Positions 6,933-14,984 of a stretch of DNA of 26,891 bases are shown piece by piece. Each line of letters starts with the position of its first letter. The first letter of the stretch is position 1. The position numbers and the translations under genes are program-made. The notes below the pieces were generated by a model. The model made no database searches and was not told where the DNA came from. It saw nothing but the letters and a program-made list of their open reading frames with translations. This DNA is from JBCDIQ01 sp039024295 (GTDB lineage Bacteria; Bacteroidota; Bacteroidia; J057): contig JBCDIQ010000027.1 in assembly GCA_039024295.1 (NCBI GenBank), forward strand, positions 1-26,891, written 5' to 3'.

Positions 6933-8078
6933 ATGAAATACACAATCGCCAAACAACCTGAGCATATGGAAAAGATCTTCCAGGACGCGGAAGATTTCCT
7001 CCCCATCAATGGGACAGATTACATTGAGCTGTATGTAGGGAATAGTAAGCAGGCAGCCCATTACTACCAGACTGCTTTTGGATTCCAGCCGTATGCATAT
7101 GCTGGGCTTCAAACCGGGTTAAAAGACCGGGAATCCTATGTGGTGGTACAAAATAAGATCCGTCTGATCCTGACTTCTCCCCTGAAAAGTGGAACGGACA
7201 TCGGCAAACACATCGACCAGCACGGAGATGGCGTGAAGGTGGTCGCTCTGTGGGTAGATGATGCCACGGCTGCCTTTGAGGAAACCACCAAGCGCGGGGC
7301 AGAGGCGTTCATGTCTCCCACGGTGGAAGAAGATGCGCATGGCAAGGTGGTAAAATCTGGCATTCACACCTATGGGGATACCCTCCACCTGTTCATTGAG
7401 CGGAAAGACTACGATGGACATTTTTTGCCGGGGTTCATTGAGTGGAATCCTACCTACAAACCATCTGAGATTGGCCTCCAATATGTGGACCACATGGTGG
7501 GCAATGTCGGCTGGGGGGAGATGAACACCTGGGTAGATTTTTATGCCAATGTGATGGGGTTCACCCAGTTGGTATCTTTTGACGACAAAGACATCTCTAC
7601 TGACTACACCGCCCTGATGTCCAAGGTGATGTCCAATGGAAATGGAAGAATCAAATTCCCCATCAATGAGCCTGCCGAAGGAAAGAAGAAGTCTCAGATT
7701 GAAGAATACCTGGATTTCTACGAAGGAGCTGGGGTCCAGCACATTGCTGTTGCCACGGATGACATCCTTTCTACCGTTCGTTCCTTGCAGGAGCGCGGCG
7801 TAGAATTCCTGCATGTGCCTACCAACTATTACGATGACCTCCTGGACCGTGTGGGCGAAATCGACGAAGACCTGGAGCCGCTTAAGGAGCTCGGCATTTT
7901 GGTTGACCGGGACGACGAAGGTTATTTGTTACAGATTTTTACCAAGCCGATTGAGCCACGCCCAACGATGTTTTTCGAAATTATCCAGCGGAAAGGCGCC
8001 AAATCCTTTGGAAAAGGCAACTTCAAGGCCCTGTTCGAAGCAATTGAGCGCGAGCAGGCGTTGCGGGGTACCCTGTAA
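6933..8078 (+). CDS. hpd: 4-hydroxyphenylpyruvate dioxygenase
   Basis: The product is 381 residues from the ATG at 6933; an in-frame TTG at 6915 and an ATG at 6966 are less likely starts. The enzyme converts 4-hydroxyphenylpyruvate to homogentisate, the substrate of the neighbouring hmgA product. It has two vicinal-oxygen-chelate domains. The three Fe(II) ligands are visible as H187 in LQYVDHMVGN, H270 in GVQHIAVATDD and E349 in TMFFEIIQRKG. The family signature FPINEPAEGKKKSQIEEYLD (242-261) and C-terminal gating helix KSFGKGNFKALFEAIEREQ are intact, so the enzyme should be active. An excellent intrinsic terminator follows 27 bp after the stop, closing the hmgA-hpd unit. Confidence 0.96.
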   Translation: MKYTIAKQPEHMEKIFQDAEDFLPINGTDYIELYVGNSKQAAHYYQTAFGFQPYAYAGLQTGLKDRESYVVVQNKIRLILTSPLKSGTDIGKHIDQHGDGVKVVALWVDDATAAFEETTKRGAEAFMSPTVEEDAHGKVVKSGIHTYGDTLHLFIERKDYDGHFLPGFIEWNPTYKPSEIGLQYVDHMVGNVGWGEMNTWVDFYANVMGFTQLVSFDDKDISTDYTALMSKVMSNGNGRIKFPINEPAEGKKKSQIEEYLDFYEGAGVQHIAVATDDILSTVRSLQERGVEFLHVPTNYYDDLLDRVGEIDEDLEPLKELGILVDRDDEGYLLQIFTKPIEPRPTMFFEIIQRKGAKSFGKGNFKALFEAIEREQALRGTL

Positions 8079-8105
8079 CCTGAATGAAGTTGATGGAATT
8101 ATTAG

Positions 8106-8138
8106 GCCAGCAAAAGGGTGCTTTTGCTGGCTTTTTTT
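8106..8138 (+). terminator. intrinsic terminator after hpd
   Basis: GCCAGCAAAAG (8106-8116) pairs perfectly with CTTTTGCTGGC (8121-8131) across a 4-base GGTG loop, and seven T residues follow (8132-8138). This is a textbook rho-independent terminator on the plus strand. Confidence 0.93.
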
Positions 8139-8207
8139 GTGGGTTCATGCTTTGGTTATAGTCGACCAAGGCAAGTTTTGTGAAAATTAGGATGAGCAAC
8201 CAACCCT

Positions 8208-8260
8208 GTACCGCCGTTATCTGAACGGCGTATTCATCTCCGGTCAGAGACCGGAGGTAC
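8208..8260. repeat. two-hairpin element closed by GTAC ends (possible REP-like repeat)
   Basis: Between the hpd terminator and the DUF819 gene, CGCCGTT (8212-8218) pairs with AACGGCG (8224-8230) over a 5-base loop. Seven bases later CTCCGGTC (8238-8245) pairs with GACCGGAG (8249-8256) over a 3-base loop. GTAC at 8208-8211 and GTAC at 8257-8260 can pair to close both hairpins into a three-way junction. There is no T-run, so it is not a terminator. Compact paired GC hairpins between genes are typical of repetitive extragenic palindromes, but only one copy is in the window. The rest of the 332-bp gap (8079-8410) shows no gene. Confidence 0.45.
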
Positions 8261-8410
8261 ATTCTATGCAGTATGATGAGAGTTGGCCCATAAAATACCC
8301 ACCAATCAAAAATCACAAATTCTGACTTTGAGAACTATAATATATCGGGTGGTGCCACAGATTCGCAACAGCATTTCCAATTTTCCCCTCTTCTGACGTA
8401 ACTTGCTCGT

Positions 8411-9688
8411 ATGAACGAACTCCCCCTCTTCACCAATGACGCCATTGTCCTGGGACTGCTCATGCTGATCCTGGGATTTGTGTTTTATACTTCGAGCAGT
8501 GATGCACCCTTCTGGAAGAAGTTTTACACCTTCTGTCCGCCGTTGTTGCTCTGCTATTTTCTGCCGGCGCTGCTCAATTGGCCTCTTGGGCTGGCATCTG
8601 GGGAAGCAGTGGGAGAATATGTGCCGAAACTTTACAACCCGATGGCATCGCGCTATTTGCTGCCAGCAGCATTGGTGCTGTTGTGTATCAGCATTGACCT
8701 GAAAGGGCTGGTACGGTTGGGGCCGAAGTCGCTCATCATGTTTTTTACCGCAACCACGGGCATTGTACTCGGGGGACCTATTGCCATTATGCTGATTTCG
8801 ATGATCTCCCCAGATATGGTTGGCAGTGGCCCGGAAGAACTGTGGCGGGGCCTTTCCACCATTGCAGGAAGCTGGATTGGAGGGGGAGCCAATATGACCG
8901 CCATGAAGGAAATATACGAGGTAAGCGATACCCTTTTCAGTTCCATGGTGGTGATTGATGTGGTGGTGGCCAATATCTGGATGGGCTTCTTGCTCTACGG
9001 GGCGAGTATTTCCCCTAAAATTGATGCGTGGTTCAAGGCGGATTCTTCTGCTATCGACGACCTCAAGACCCGCGTTGAAAGCTATCAGGCACAGACCGCT
9101 CGCATTCCTACCACGACCGACTACTTCATGATCGGTGCCGTAGGATTTGGCGCGACAGGTGCGGCTCACTGGGGGGCGGGCCTCATTACCCCCTTCATGA
9201 AGCAATATGCAGACACCCTGAACGAAATAGGCCTGAGTTCCCTCATGTCTTCCTTTTTCTGGCTGATTGTAATTGCCACCACCATTGGCGTTGCGCTCTC
9301 TTTCACCTCAGCCAGAAAGCTACAGGGTGTGGGTGCTTCGCAGATCGGTAGCGTATTTATCTACATCCTGGTAGCAACCATTGGCCTGAAAATGAACATT
9401 GGACGAGTGCTGGAAAACCTGGATGCCTTCTTTATTGGATTAGTCTGGATGATCGTACATGTAAGCTTACTGCTGACAGTTGGCAAGCTGATCAAAGCAC
9501 CTTTTTTCTTTGTGGCGGTAGGCTCTCAGGCAAATGTGGGAGGGGCAGCTTCTGCGCCGGTGGTGGCTTCGGCCTTCAGTCCGGCGTTGGCACCTGTTGG
9601 GGTACTGATGGCCGTGCTGGGATATGCATTGGGCACGTATGGAGCGATCATTTGCGCTGAACTAATGCGGGTTGCCTCCGGCGGTTAA
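8411..9688 (+). CDS. DUF819 family integral membrane protein (YjcL-like)
   Basis: The product is 425 residues, mostly hydrophobic, with about ten or more predicted membrane segments separated by short loops. Recognisable DUF819 (PF05684) features are SRYLLPAALVLLCISIDLKG (about 79-98), the glycine-rich GSWIGGGANMTAMKEIYEVS followed by VVIDVVVANIWMGFLLYGA, and near the C-terminus VGSQANVGGAASAPVVASAF. The paired Gly/Asn-rich broken-helix motifs in each half look like those of inverted-repeat secondary transporters, so a transport role is plausible; the substrate is unknown. The ATG gives a sensible N-terminus (MNELPLFTNDAIVLGLLMLI). It sits between the tyrosine genes and the lipoprotein gene, with its own upstream spacer and no evident functional link to either. 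Confidence 0.85.
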   Translation: MNELPLFTNDAIVLGLLMLILGFVFYTSSSDAPFWKKFYTFCPPLLLCYFLPALLNWPLGLASGEAVGEYVPKLYNPMASRYLLPAALVLLCISIDLKGLVRLGPKSLIMFFTATTGIVLGGPIAIMLISMISPDMVGSGPEELWRGLSTIAGSWIGGGANMTAMKEIYEVSDTLFSSMVVIDVVVANIWMGFLLYGASISPKIDAWFKADSSAIDDLKTRVESYQAQTARIPTTTDYFMIGAVGFGATGAAHWGAGLITPFMKQYADTLNEIGLSSLMSSFFWLIVIATTIGVALSFTSARKLQGVGASQIGSVFIYILVATIGLKMNIGRVLENLDAFFIGLVWMIVHVSLLLTVGKLIKAPFFFVAVGSQANVGGAASAPVVASAFSPALAPVGVLMAVLGYALGTYGAIICAELMRVASGG

Positions 9689-9742
9689 TGGTCAAATGGC
9701 CATTTCGTCTGACACCTGACAACACTTCCCTGGGTATCCCGT

Positions 9743-9750
9743 TAAATTTG
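9743..9750 (+). promoter_or_regulatory. candidate -7 box for the lipoprotein gene
   Basis: TAAATTTG is a perfect match to the Bacteroidota -7 consensus TAnnTTTG and lies 42 bp before the ATG at 9793. No TTTG is present 19 bp upstream, so the promoter would be weak or activator-dependent. Confidence 0.35.
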
Positions 9751-9792
9751 CCATAAGAAGCTATTTTTCAATCTCCATCAATCCTATTGGCA

Positions 9793-10722
9793 ATGAAGTT
9801 CGCCACTTCCCTCTTTCTGACAATTACCCTGGTAGCAAGCATTGTAACAAGTTGTACCGTCAGGTCTGAATCAGGGTCAACTCCCGCTGAGACTGAGCAA
9901 GCAACCCCTCCTACCTTCAACGAATACTGGTATGCCGGAAAAGCTGAAATCAGCAGCTATCGCCTGGAACAAGCGCGTTATGGGGGTATTCACGAAGGAA
10001 ACGCTGTACTCATTTTTGTGACCGAAGATTTTTCCAAATCCAAGCAGGTAAAACTCGACCGCCCAAAGATGGCCGGAGAAGATCGGGCACCCATTTTGAA
10101 AATGAACCAGACCAAAAAGTTCCTGACGGGAATTTATCCCTATTCCCTGATGACTTCCGTGTTTACCCCAGTTAAGGCTTCACAGGCCCCGCTTAAGGTG
10201 AGCACCACCTCCCAGGAATGGTGTGGCCACACTTTCATGCAGGTCAATAAAGCAGAAACTGGATACGACGTTCGCCAGTTTTCCTACTTTGAATCGGAAG
10301 GAGACCAATCTTTTAATTTGCCTGAAGCAATTCTGGAGGATAATCTCTGGAACCAGATCCGACTGGCACCCGAGAAATTGCCTACTGGCAAATTAACCAT
10401 CATTCCCGGAACGTTTCATGCTCGTTTAAAGCACCGTGATTTTCGGGCTTTGGCGGCTATCGCTACCCTAACAGAGGAGGGGAGTACTTCTACTTATTCG
10501 CTTGAGTATCCCACCGAAAACCGCAGCCTGAACATCACGTTTAATGCTGTTTTCCCGCACGAGATTCAATCTTGGGAAGAAACCATTGTGAGCGGCTGGG
10601 GACCAGGTGCGAAAAAGCTCACGACCAAAGCGACGCTCATGAAGCGAATTCAAACTGCTTATTGGAGCCAGAACGGTGTAGGAGACCGGAAGATCAGGGG
10701 GCAGCTCGACCTGCCGTTCTAG
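9793..10722 (+). CDS. putative lipoprotein of a conserved Bacteroidota family
   Basis: The product is 309 residues from the ATG at 9793; an in-frame TTG six bases upstream is a less likely start. The N-terminus MKFATSLFLTITLVASIVTS is followed by C21, giving a VTSC lipobox, so signal peptidase II processing and membrane anchoring are expected. The mature part contains FNEYWYAGKAEISSYRLEQA, AVLIFVTEDF and TTSQEWCGHTFMQ, a conserved pattern in Flavobacteriia and relatives. Homologues are sometimes labelled 'septum formation inhibitor Maf', but no Maf nucleotide pyrophosphatase motif is visible, so that name is not used here. Function is unknown. Confidence 0.8.
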   Translation: MKFATSLFLTITLVASIVTSCTVRSESGSTPAETEQATPPTFNEYWYAGKAEISSYRLEQARYGGIHEGNAVLIFVTEDFSKSKQVKLDRPKMAGEDRAPILKMNQTKKFLTGIYPYSLMTSVFTPVKASQAPLKVSTTSQEWCGHTFMQVNKAETGYDVRQFSYFESEGDQSFNLPEAILEDNLWNQIRLAPEKLPTGKLTIIPGTFHARLKHRDFRALAAIATLTEEGSTSTYSLEYPTENRSLNITFNAVFPHEIQSWEETIVSGWGPGAKKLTTKATLMKRIQTAYWSQNGVGDRKIRGQLDLPF

Positions 10723-11096
10723 GTGAAGCCACAAACCTTGGTCAGCACAGCCCTACGATCTCTGGGCTTGATTAAGGCCCTGATTAAGTACTCGCCCATA
10801 AAAAAGCTGGTAATGGCTCACTTACTTTAGGCCTTATCAGCTACAATTAGGTTTTTGCCAGAATATGTAAGGGCTGGCCCCCAAAATTGCGGTGGAGGCG
10901 TTGGAATGTGCGAGGGTTTAGGGTCAAGGCATGCCTTGACTTTACAGGGAAGATTTTTGGATACGTTGAATCGACTAGAAAAGTATCGCATCCCAACCTT
11001 TTCACTGCTATTGGGATCTTCCTACTTTTGATCCAGATAATATTGGATAAAAGATACCCCGATTGCATTTGGGTGCTTATTCGAATAGGCAGTATT
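10723..11096. other. gene-free spacer with an 18-bp palindrome
   Basis: No credible coding frame was found between the lipoprotein gene and the cassette mini-gene, which converge on this spacer. It contains the perfect palindrome at 10923-10940 (listed separately) and a weak AGCCC/GGGCT hairpin at 10749-10768 without a T-run. No terminator with a proper T-tract was resolved for either flanking gene. Confidence 0.5.
10923..10940. repeat. perfect 18-bp palindrome
   Basis: GTCAAGGCATGCCTTGAC is fully self-complementary over 18 bases. The dyad stops sharply at both ends and no T-run follows. It could be an intergenic repetitive palindrome or a dimeric-protein site. Only one copy is in the window. 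Confidence 0.5.
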
Positions 11097-11447
11097 TTAA
11101 AACAGGGTGAATGTTCTAAGTGCTATGTAATACAAATCATCATGCTCATGGCGAATAGAATCCTGCACACTAGCCATCGGGGTTTGGGTTGATTCCCACT
11201 CTATTCCATGATATGACCAGAAGCTTTGGGTATCGGTATCATAGACCAAGAATTGCTGGGGAGGATCGAAAATGGCCTTCCGTTGGTTACTGGTCATGCT
11301 TGGGGCAAGAAATTCCTTGTCCGCCCTACTGATATCTAACGTAGTATTAGATTCGGGAGCACCCTCCATATAGTTAACAATTATATGTGCTGAAAAGACC
11401 AGAAACGCCAGTGAGGTGAACAGCAAGATGCTAGCTGATTTATTCAT
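11097..11447 (-). CDS. mini-protein carrying only the N-terminal cassette of the surface-protein family (possible gene remnant)
   Basis: The product is 116 residues. A signal anchor or signal peptide (ASILLFTSLAFLVFSAHIIV) is followed by NTTLDISRADKEFLAPSMTS, NQRKAIFDPPQQFLVYDTDT and QSFWSYHGIEW. These align with the first ~90 residues of the three large surface proteins to the right (for example DPSAMLDVQSTEKGFLTPRM, then GLLVYDTNTKSFWYFDGTAW). After this cassette the protein ends in a short unrelated tail (RHEHDDLYYIALRTFTLF) instead of a propeller or tail-fibre region. It may be a truncated paralogue whose 3' part was lost. The start context, TCATGAATAA, is the same as in two large paralogues. 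Its promoter spacer is shortened (see findings). It begins 92 bp after the sensor-kinase stop. Confidence 0.6.
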   Translation of the reverse strand: MNKSASILLFTSLAFLVFSAHIIVNYMEGAPESNTTLDISRADKEFLAPSMTSNQRKAIFDPPQQFLVYDTDTQSFWSYHGIEWESTQTPMASVQDSIRHEHDDLYYIALRTFTLF

Positions 11448-11451
11448 GACT

Positions 11452-11517
11452 CAAAATTGGGGGAAAGCAAGTTCAAGTCCTTGGACTGATGTGCCAAAGT
11501 CTTGGACTATTGTTCCA
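11452..11517 (-). promoter_or_regulatory. direct-repeat promoter element, copy A (upstream of cassette mini-gene)
   Basis: Read on the minus strand, half-sites TGGAACAATAGTCCAAG and TGGCACATCAGTCCAAG start exactly 21 bp apart (42 bp pair, 11476-11517). Exactly 15 bases later comes CAATTTTG (11459-11452), a 7/8 match to the Bacteroidota -7 box. The ATG follows the box by only 4 bases, whereas other copies have about 30 bases more, so a transcript from this box would be leaderless or lack the start. Confidence 0.6.
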
Positions 11518-11539
11518 GAAGTAGGTAGGATTCTTTTAT

Positions 11540-14500
11540 CTACAAAGGAAGCCCGATTTCTACCTCAGTAAATTCCCCTTTCTCCGAATGAATCTCCATA
11601 CGCCCCTGATGCCCCTTTGTGATCAGGTCGTAGCTGATGGACAAGCCTAACCCGACATTGCCCTGACCTGTGGGTTTGGTCGTGAAAAAAGGCTCAAAAA
11701 TACGGTCAATATCTTCCGGAGCAACCCCGGTCCCATTGTCCCTGATTCGAATGATGAGTTCATTCTCAGAGGAGTGCGTGCTGACGCGTAAGGCAGGGGT
11801 ATAGGCAGCATCGCCCTGCAGGGTCTTCTGTTGAAGGGCGTAGCAGGCATTGTTGATGAGGTTAATCAATACCCTTCTGATGTCCTGGGCATGCAATTGC
11901 AGGGTAGGCAGATCTTCTGCAAAAGTGGTCTCAACCTGAACATTCAGGGGATTTTCTGGATCCTGGAAGCCATTATAGCCCAGGGTCAGGCTTTCCTTGA
12001 CCAGCTGGTTGAGGTCAACTGAACTTTTTTCGCTTCTGTTGTCATTGGCATGGTTCATCATGCCGTTGACGATTTCGTTGGCACGATCACCATTCTGGAT
12101 AATCCGCTGGTTGTTTTTCTGGATGAGCGAAAAGGTTTCCTGGAGCATTTCCAGGTCTTCCGGGTCAGGGGCTTGTTGGTAGGCCTGCCAATCTTCTTCG
12201 AATTCATTCAACAATTCTCCGGTTCCCTCTGCAAAGTTCTTCACGAAATTGAGCGGATTCTTGATTTCATGGGCTACCCCCATTGTCAGTTGCCCCAGGG
12301 AAGCCATTTTTTCCTGCACAATGAGCTGATCCTGGGTGGTTTTGAGGTTTTCCAGTGCCTGGCGAATTTCAATGGTGCGCTCCTCAACGGTCTGTTCTAG
12401 TTCTTCATTACGGGCCTGGAGCTGGCGGAGGCGGTATTGGCTGTAAAATCGAACCAGAAAAAAGACCAACCCTACTGAGAGCACAAGGTAGAGCAAATAT
12501 GCCCACCAGCTCCGATACCAGGGGGGCAGGATGTTGAAGGTAAATGCATCCGCCTCATAGATTATCCCTTCACTATCGCGCGCCCGCACCCAAAAGGTGT
12601 AGGTACCTTCTGACAACTGCGTATATTCCTTGGAAGCAACTGACGTCCAAGAAGACCATTCTGTTTCAAAACCTTCTAATTTGTATTGATGAGTAGTTCC
12701 CTTGGGATCGCTAAAAGTCGGTAATCCATAGGAAAACGTGGCTCCATTTTGCGTATAATCAATGCTGAGGCCAGACACTAGGGCTTGGGGAATTCCCTTG
12801 GTAGAAAAGGTCCGAATCAGCGGCTTAAGATTAGGGGAGGGTTCCTTCTGCCGGTGTAAGTCCCACCGAACGACCTCCTCGCTATTTCCCACCCAAATTA
12901 CTTCATTATCGCTCGGGTCTGGGTAAAAGGTGGTAATAGGGGAAGCTTGAATAAATCGCTTAAGTAACCCTTCTTCCCAGTTATAAGAACCATCTTTCTG
13001 CTTCACCAGCCTTCCAAGTCCCGGCATTTCTTCTTTTTCATAGGAAATCCAAATGTCACCCTCCACAGAGAGGGCCATATCTAGAATTGCATAGGTAGTG
13101 TCCATGGAAGGAGGCCCCCAGGTTTTGGTAGATAGGAAACGGTCCTGCTCGGGATCATATATTTTTAGCCCGTTGAGGGTTCCGGCCAAGATTTGATCGC
13201 CGATCCTGAACACCTTTTTATTTCCCAACGGGACCCCCTTTTCCGGGCCATAGGATTGCATTTCTGGCATTAAATCAATTAAGTCCAGGTATTCGTTGAT
13301 TGCGGAAGTATCCAGCATGGTTTCCAGGTCAGCAAACCCAAGTCTCAGCACTTCCTCATATCCATAATCAACCCATAGGTTCCCTTCCCTATCATGGATG
13401 ATAGAACTGGCTTCTTTCACATAAGAGGGTACATGGGCAATTGAGAACCAGCTGTCTCGAGTCGGGTCGTTGACCATAAGGATCATCCCATCATAAAAGA
13501 CCAGCCATAGGAATTTATCTTCTCTGGGGACATAGTGAAGTTTTACAATGGGATATTCAGTAGAGCCGCTCAGGCTCCCATCTGTACGGACATAGCTTAG
13601 CGATTGACTGGTCCCAACAAACAGACGCTCTCCGACCTGTTCCAAGGCTGTAAAGCCACCGGGAATTTCAGGAACTTGCTGAAAAAAGGGAAGTTGAAAA
13701 GGCGTCATCTGGTCGTACAGGCGAAACAGCCCCAACCGATTGCCCACATATAGCTGGTCGCCAAACTTTCTGATTTGGATCGCTCCTCCTTCCAGGCCCT
13801 GGGCCTCAGTATAATGGCTGAATGAAGGGGTAAGCTCCACTCGTGAAAGGCCATTGTCCATGGCGATCCATAGCCCGCCTTGTTGGTCCTCAAATAACTG
13901 ACTGGGAGAAGCTCCTTTCAGGCCTGCGTGTTGATCGATCAGTTGGTCAAGGTTCCCATCTGCATTCATGATGACGATTCCCCCTTTTAGGGTAGAAAAG
14001 GCTAATCTCCCATCAGACAGTGCCAGCATGCGATCTGCCTGATTGTCAATCAAATATTGACCTAAGGCCTCATTCACCGCAAAAAGTTGAGGTGCCTTTC
14101 CTTCCGCATAGCCCCACAATTTTCCGGAGGCCATGAGCGTCAACATAGGATAAGGCCAGGGATCAGGAAGGGCAACGATGGCCCGCAGATAATCATGTTG
14201 CTGAAAAGCCTCATCCAATCCAAAGTGGAAAAGGGTGTCTGCCCGAACTGTTAGCAAACCCTGGTTCATGCGTTCGCAATAAAATTCGTCCCTCACTTTG
14301 AATCCCAGATAGAATCCGCTTTCCTCCTCCTCTTCCCAGATATCCAGCTTTTGTTCAGCCCAGCGAAACAGACAGCGCGTGGTGGAAAAATATACCCCAT
14401 TTGAAGTGGTTACTAACGCCTCTACTCTTCCAAACTCCGCCTGAGAGGGGGGAACCTCCTCTAAGAGAGATTGGTATGCTAACTGGCCCGTTTCATCGGG

Positions 14501-14830
14501 ATGGAGGTAGCCAAATTCTGATTCTCCCCCCACGAAAATAGTCCCTTCATCATTTACCGAAATTGAATGGGCCCGACCTTTATTGGGTAACTGGATGAGA
14601 CGCCAGTGGGCCCCATCAAATTCTAATACTCCTTCCTCATTCGCAATGTACATGATGCCATTTGGCGCTTGAGCCAGGGCATAATTACTGGGAGAAGCCT
14701 TGTATTCCAGAGGACTGAAATACTGAATAAGGGGAGCTCCCGGACCTGCAAAAGGTTGAGGTTCTGCTGGCTGTCCGTGTAGGAAAATGAAGGCACTCAG
14801 CCATCCAAAAAGAAAGAGTAGGATTCGCAT
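11540..14830 (-). CDS. membrane sensor histidine kinase with two-component-regulator propeller (reg_prop/Y_Y_Y/HisKA/HATPase)
   Basis: The product is 1096 residues. A signal peptide (MRILLFLFGWLSAFIFLHGQ) leads into a large periplasmic sensor of reg_prop-type beta-propeller blades (about 35-690; for example GGLWIAMDNGLSRVELTPSF). A Y_Y_Y domain follows (about 715-770, HQYKLEGFETEWSSWTS), then one membrane helix (about 775-795) and a coiled coil. The kinase core has the H-box GVAHEIKNPLNFV with phospho-acceptor His at about 854, the N-box LINLINNACYAL at about 992, the G1 box RDNGTGV and the G2 box GLGLSIS near the end. No receiver or AraC domain is fused, so it is not the hybrid type common in polysaccharide-use loci; its response regulator is not in the window. 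It might control the nearby repeat-type promoters, which is conjecture. Confidence 0.9.
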   Translation of the reverse strand: MRILLFLFGWLSAFIFLHGQPAEPQPFAGPGAPLIQYFSPLEYKASPSNYALAQAPNGIMYIANEEGVLEFDGAHWRLIQLPNKGRAHSISVNDEGTIFVGGESEFGYLHPDETGQLAYQSLLEEVPPSQAEFGRVEALVTTSNGVYFSTTRCLFRWAEQKLDIWEEEEESGFYLGFKVRDEFYCERMNQGLLTVRADTLFHFGLDEAFQQHDYLRAIVALPDPWPYPMLTLMASGKLWGYAEGKAPQLFAVNEALGQYLIDNQADRMLALSDGRLAFSTLKGGIVIMNADGNLDQLIDQHAGLKGASPSQLFEDQQGGLWIAMDNGLSRVELTPSFSHYTEAQGLEGGAIQIRKFGDQLYVGNRLGLFRLYDQMTPFQLPFFQQVPEIPGGFTALEQVGERLFVGTSQSLSYVRTDGSLSGSTEYPIVKLHYVPREDKFLWLVFYDGMILMVNDPTRDSWFSIAHVPSYVKEASSIIHDREGNLWVDYGYEEVLRLGFADLETMLDTSAINEYLDLIDLMPEMQSYGPEKGVPLGNKKVFRIGDQILAGTLNGLKIYDPEQDRFLSTKTWGPPSMDTTYAILDMALSVEGDIWISYEKEEMPGLGRLVKQKDGSYNWEEGLLKRFIQASPITTFYPDPSDNEVIWVGNSEEVVRWDLHRQKEPSPNLKPLIRTFSTKGIPQALVSGLSIDYTQNGATFSYGLPTFSDPKGTTHQYKLEGFETEWSSWTSVASKEYTQLSEGTYTFWVRARDSEGIIYEADAFTFNILPPWYRSWWAYLLYLVLSVGLVFFLVRFYSQYRLRQLQARNEELEQTVEERTIEIRQALENLKTTQDQLIVQEKMASLGQLTMGVAHEIKNPLNFVKNFAEGTGELLNEFEEDWQAYQQAPDPEDLEMLQETFSLIQKNNQRIIQNGDRANEIVNGMMNHANDNRSEKSSVDLNQLVKESLTLGYNGFQDPENPLNVQVETTFAEDLPTLQLHAQDIRRVLINLINNACYALQQKTLQGDAAYTPALRVSTHSSENELIIRIRDNGTGVAPEDIDRIFEPFFTTKPTGQGNVGLGLSISYDLITKGHQGRMEIHSEKGEFTEVEIGLPL

Positions 14831-14984
14831 GGTGGGAATAGATAAGACAAGCTTATTGGGGCGGGAAGATGATATTTTCTACCAGGCTTTTTATCTCTCA
14901 TTAAAATAATAGAAAACGAACATCATTCAATGGAACTTCCCCTTTGATTTTTGCTTTTCGTACATTTACTGGGGATTTCACCCT

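Noticed and set aside
8306..9205. 299-codon minus-strand frame opposite the DUF819 gene
   Set aside because: Composition (many His, Arg, Gln and Gly) is typical of an antisense shadow; the plus strand encodes a coherent membrane protein.
9793..10722. Naming the lipoprotein as septum formation inhibitor Maf
   Set aside because: The label circulates for homologues, but the Maf nucleotide pyrophosphatase motifs are absent and a lipobox is present.
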